From assembly GCA_049651845.1 (NCBI GenBank), contig JBASCW010000093.1, positions 1-17,361 on the forward strand: a stretch of DNA of 17,361 bases, read 5' to 3'. Within the stretch, counting starts at the first letter, position 1; each line of letters opens with the position of its first letter. The stretch comes from RBG-16-66-20 sp049651845. Its GTDB lineage: Bacteria; Pseudomonadota; Gammaproteobacteria; Burkholderiales; SG8-39. Below the pieces are notes generated by a model, which saw only the letters and a list, made by a program, of their open reading frames with translations, did not search any database and had not been told where the DNA came from. The position numbers and the translations under genes were made by a program. This document shows positions 14,665 to 17,361 of this stretch, piece after piece.

Positions 14665-16632
14665 ATGTACAAGCCCATACCACGAAGTCCGGACCCGAAG
14701 CAGTTGGTCGCGGCGAAGTACGGGTCGCCGTCGAAGGAACAGCTGCTGCGTTTTCGCGCCGCGATGGACGTATCGGCCGACGCGATCTACCTGGTCGACC
14801 GGCGCACCATGCGCTTGGTTGACGTCAACGAGACAGCTTGCACACGCACGGGCTATGCGCGCGAAGAGCTGCTGAAGCTCGGACCGCAGGATCTACTGAA
14901 CACCAGCCGCGAGGAACTCGAGCAGCAATACGACGCCGTGATTGCCGCGGGTGCGACAGGCATCAAGACCGAATCGTCCGCGCGTGCCAAGGATGGGCGC
15001 AAATCCGTCACGGAACTGCACCGACGCGCGCTGCGGCTGGGGGACCGCTGGATCATCGTCAGCATCGCGCGCGACGTCACCGAGCGCAAGCGTGCGAAAC
15101 GCGCAGCGCTGCGAATCGGCCGGATGTATGCCGTCCTCAGCGCAACCAACGAAGCCATTCTGCGCAGCACGCAACCCGCTGAGCTCTACCAGCGCGTATG
15201 CGATGCGGCCGTGCAAGGCGGTCCGTTCATCGTGTTGGCGGCGGTGTACACGCCGGACCCAGATACCAGCTGGATGACGGTTGCGGCGATGGCGGGCGCG
15301 GGCCAGGAGCGCATACACGAAACCCGATTCTCGGTGGCGGAAGCCAGGGCGGAAGGGCGCGGCCTGATCGGCACCGCCTTTCGCACGCGCAAGCCGTGCA
15401 TCAGCAACGACATCCTCAACGACGAGCGCCTGCGGAACTGGTGGGAGTATGCGCGCGATATGCGGCACCTTGCCGCCGTCGCGGTGCCGCTTCTGCAAGG
15501 TGGGAGCGCGGTCGGCGTACTGCATTTCTGCGCCAACGAGGTCAACGTCTTCGACGACGAGTCGGTCGCGCTGTTCGAGCGAATGGGGGAGAATGTGTCC
15601 TTCGCGCTGGAGAACTTCGCACGCAAGTCCGAGCATGAGCGCGCGGAAGCCGGCATGCGCGCGGCCGAAGAGCAGTTCCGCGGACTGGTCGAGCAGTCCA
15701 TCGCGGGCATCTACATCATTCAGGACCGCAAGTTCGCGTACGTCAATCAGCGCTACGCAGAGATCTTCGGATATGCGACCGCCGACGAACTGGTCGGCAA
15801 TGACCCGTTCATGGTGGTGTCCGAGAAGGACCGCGATGCGGTCAAGCAGACCATTCACGGCCAGATGGAGCGCGGCGCCGGGACGGTCTCGTATTCCTTT
15901 ACGGGACTGCGCAAGGACGGTTCGACGATCGAGGCAGGAGCGCACGGCGCGCGCGCCTCGCACCGGGGCCGGCCCGCGATGATCGGGCTCATGCAGGACA
16001 TCTCGGAAAAGAAGCGCGCCGAGGATGAGATCCGGCAATACGTCGCCAAGCTGGAATCCGCATTCATGCGCACGGTCGAAGTGACCATGAGCTTGAGCGA
16101 TCTGCGCGATCCGTACACGGCCGGCCACGAGCGCCGGGTGGCCGAAATTTCTGTTGCGATCGGTGCCGAGCTCGGCTTCGACGCGCACCGGCAGGAAGGC
16201 CTGCGAGTCGCCGGCTATCTGCACGACGTGGGCAAGATGGCGATTCCGGCCGAAATCCTCGCCAAGCCGGGCAAGCTCAGCGCGGTCGAATTCGCGCTCG
16301 TGAAAGGGCACGCCCAGGTGAGTTACGACATCCTGAAGAACGTGGAATTTCCATGGCCGGTAGCGCAGGTGGCGTTGCAGCACCACGAGCGCTTGGACGG
16401 CAGCGGCTATCCGCAGGGGCTGAAGGGCGACGCGATCCTGCTCGAGGCGCGCATCTTGGCGGTGGCGGATGTCGTCGAGGCCATGGCGACGCACCGGCCC
16501 TATCGTCCCGGGCTCGGCATCGAAAAAGCGCTCGCCGAAATCGAGCGAGGGCGCGGCAGCGCCTACGATCCAGTCGTCGCCGACACCTGCCTAAAACTGT
16601 TCCGGGACAAGGGCTACAGCATTCCGGACTAG
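14665..16632 (+). CDS. PAS-GAF-PAS-HD-GYP protein, predicted cyclic-di-GMP phosphodiesterase
   Basis: A 655-residue soluble signalling protein with no predicted membrane segment. PAS 1 (about 30-142) contains FRAAMDVSADAIYLVD and VNETACTRTGYAREELL and ends in the linker IARDVTERKRAKRA. The GAF domain (about 165-320) contains GLIGTAFRTRKPCISNDI and VAVPLLQGGSAVGVLHF. PAS 2 (about 333-450) contains EEQFRGLVEQSIAGIYIIQ and ends MQDISEKKRAEDEI. The HD-GYP domain (about 465-650) has H488 (GHERRV), H520-D521 (LHDVGK), H549 (VKGHAQ), HHERLDGSGYP (573-583) and AVADVVEAM. All the signature residues are intact, so hydrolysis of cyclic-di-GMP is likely. The sensed signals are unknown. ATG 14665 is preferred over GTG 14638, which adds nine unconserved residues. 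There is no receiver or GGDEF domain. Its stop shares CTAG with gloA. It probably has its own promoter. Confidence 0.92.
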   Translation: MYKPIPRSPDPKQLVAAKYGSPSKEQLLRFRAAMDVSADAIYLVDRRTMRLVDVNETACTRTGYAREELLKLGPQDLLNTSREELEQQYDAVIAAGATGIKTESSARAKDGRKSVTELHRRALRLGDRWIIVSIARDVTERKRAKRAALRIGRMYAVLSATNEAILRSTQPAELYQRVCDAAVQGGPFIVLAAVYTPDPDTSWMTVAAMAGAGQERIHETRFSVAEARAEGRGLIGTAFRTRKPCISNDILNDERLRNWWEYARDMRHLAAVAVPLLQGGSAVGVLHFCANEVNVFDDESVALFERMGENVSFALENFARKSEHERAEAGMRAAEEQFRGLVEQSIAGIYIIQDRKFAYVNQRYAEIFGYATADELVGNDPFMVVSEKDRDAVKQTIHGQMERGAGTVSYSFTGLRKDGSTIEAGAHGARASHRGRPAMIGLMQDISEKKRAEDEIRQYVAKLESAFMRTVEVTMSLSDLRDPYTAGHERRVAEISVAIGAELGFDAHRQEGLRVAGYLHDVGKMAIPAEILAKPGKLSAVEFALVKGHAQVSYDILKNVEFPWPVAQVALQHHERLDGSGYPQGLKGDAILLEARILAVADVVEAMATHRPYRPGLGIEKALAEIERGRGSAYDPVVADTCLKLFRDKGYSIPD

Positions 16633-17012
16633 CGGCGCTCGATGAACTCGATCTTGTAGCCGTCGGGATCCTGCACGAAGGCGATCACCGTGGTGCCGCC
16701 CTTCACGGGGCCGGCTTCGCGCGTGACGGTGCCGCCCTTTGCCTCGACCGCCGCGCAGGCCTTGGCGACGTCGGGAAACTCGAGCGCGATGTGGCCGAAG
16801 CCGGCGCCGAGGTCGTACTTGTCCACGCCGTAGTTGTAGGTGAGCTCGATCACGGCGGTCTTGTCCTCGCTGTCGTAGCCGACGAAGGCGAGCGAGTACT
16901 TCTGGTCGGGGCGGTCGGTGGTGCGCAGCAGCTTCATGCCGAGCACCTCGGTGTAGAACTTCACGGAGCGGTCCAGGTCGCCGACCCGGAGCATGGTGTG
17001 CAGCATTCTCAT
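16629..17012 (-). CDS. gloA: Lactoylglutathione lyase (glyoxalase I)
   Basis: GloA isomerises the methylglyoxal-glutathione hemithioacetal to S-lactoylglutathione in the cytosol. The 127-residue product has the betaalpha-beta-beta-beta repeats and all four metal ligands at E. coli numbering: H5 (RMLHTMLRV), E56 (AVIELTYNYG), H74 (GFGHIALEF) and E122 (GYKIEFIER). This suggests the Ni-type short enzyme. The frame extends to 17051, but ATG 17010-17012 is supported by GAAGGA nine bases upstream and by the metal-ligand spacing. It follows the YgjP-like gene by 13 bases, so co-transcription is likely. Its TAG stop overlaps that of the convergent HD-GYP gene in CTAG. Confidence 0.96.
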   Translation of the reverse strand: MRMLHTMLRVGDLDRSVKFYTEVLGMKLLRTTDRPDQKYSLAFVGYDSEDKTAVIELTYNYGVDKYDLGAGFGHIALEFPDVAKACAAVEAKGGTVTREAGPVKGGTTVIAFVQDPDGYKIEFIERR

Positions 17013-17025
17013 CGGTGCTGTTCCT

Positions 17026-17361
17026 TCAGATTCTCGGCAGGGTGGCGGCATCGTGCTCGATGCGCTCGCGCGCCTCGCGCCAGTGAGGATACAGCCATTC
17101 GACCAGCGCCCAGAAGCGCTCCGAGTGGTTGAGCTCGACGAGGTGCGCGACCTCGTGCGCGACCACGTAGTCGGCGAGCGCCGCGTCCAGGTGCACCAGG
17201 CGCCAGGCGAGCCGGATGCGGCCGCTCGCCATGCACACGCCCCATTGCGTGCGCGCGTTCGACAGCGCGAAGGGCGGCGGCGCGAGGCTCACGCGCGCGG
17301 CGTAGTGCGCCACGCGCGGTGCGAGCGTCGCCAGCGCGCGCGCCTTCAGCCAGGCGAGCAG
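17026..17361 (-). CDS. YgjP-type zinc metallopeptidase domain protein, C-terminal part
   Basis: The frame runs open from the right edge to TGA at 17026-17028, giving 111 codons without a start in view. The visible part begins LLAWLKARALATLAPRVAHY and contains TQWGVCMASGRIRLAWRL. The zinc signature is VVAHEVAHLVELNHSERFW, where HEVAH supplies two histidines and NHS the third ligand. This fits the YgjP/WLM-related DUF45 family, whose cellular substrate is not established. The family box is usually TRWGSC and here reads TQWGVC. It ends 13 bases before gloA. The gene name is left blank because only the domain family is clear. Confidence 0.85.
   Translation of the reverse strand: MLAWLKARALATLAPRVAHYAARVSLAPPPFALSNARTQWGVCMASGRIRLAWRLVHLDAALADYVVAHEVAHLVELNHSERFWALVEWLYPHWREARERIEHDAATLPRI

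Overview
This 17.4 kb window is dense, very GC-rich chromosomal DNA. It most likely comes from an aerobic betaproteobacterium (Burkholderiales or a close, perhaps uncultured, relative). The evidence is a short 79-residue Fis directly downstream of dusB, a UbiH-like hydroxylase with an HAEG motif, an amgK-murU pair divergent from lptD, adjacent purD and hemF, and a HemY C-terminus. HemF and UbiH-type enzymes both use O2. I see no rRNA, tRNA, insertion sequence, CRISPR array, prophage, toxin-antitoxin or defence module. The window is mainly core genome plus one signalling gene.

Layout. Positions 2-1065 (+) hold the 3' end of hemY and a glutathione S-transferase. Positions 1062-5998 (-) hold a tightly packed block in transcriptional order dusB-fis-purH-purD-hemF: tRNA modification, a nucleoid protein, two purine enzymes and a haem enzyme. 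A putative promoter precedes dusB, just after a terminator-like hairpin. Positions 6110-10110 (-) hold amgK-murU-pepP-ubiH: cell-wall sugar recycling, a proline aminopeptidase and ubiquinone hydroxylation, all with overlapping ends. Positions 10129-14565 (+) hold lptD-surA-rsmA, the outer-membrane LPS translocon, its periplasmic chaperone and a 16S rRNA dimethyltransferase. The pdxA gene found between surA and rsmA in E. coli is absent. Positions 14665-16632 (+) encode a soluble PAS-GAF-PAS-HD-GYP protein, a predicted cyclic-di-GMP phosphodiesterase. Positions 16629-17361 (-) hold gloA and the 3' part of a YgjP-type metallopeptidase gene.

Functional themes are envelope building and recycling (LptD, SurA, AmgK, MurU), purine synthesis (PurD, PurH), haem and quinone synthesis (HemY, HemF, UbiH), RNA modification (DusB, RsmA) and detoxification (GST, GloA).

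Points worth a second look: hemF has no ATG, GTG or TTG where its conserved N-terminus requires one, but has a CTG behind a well-placed Shine-Dalgarno. Both convergent gene junctions end in one shared CTAG carrying both stop codons. An extended -10 promoter for amgK coincides with the lptD ATG. The UbiH-like enzyme appears to lack part of its middle. An inverted repeat sits before the HD-GYP gene. I did not find a convincing new multi-gene system. The novelty is in gene boundaries and regulation.
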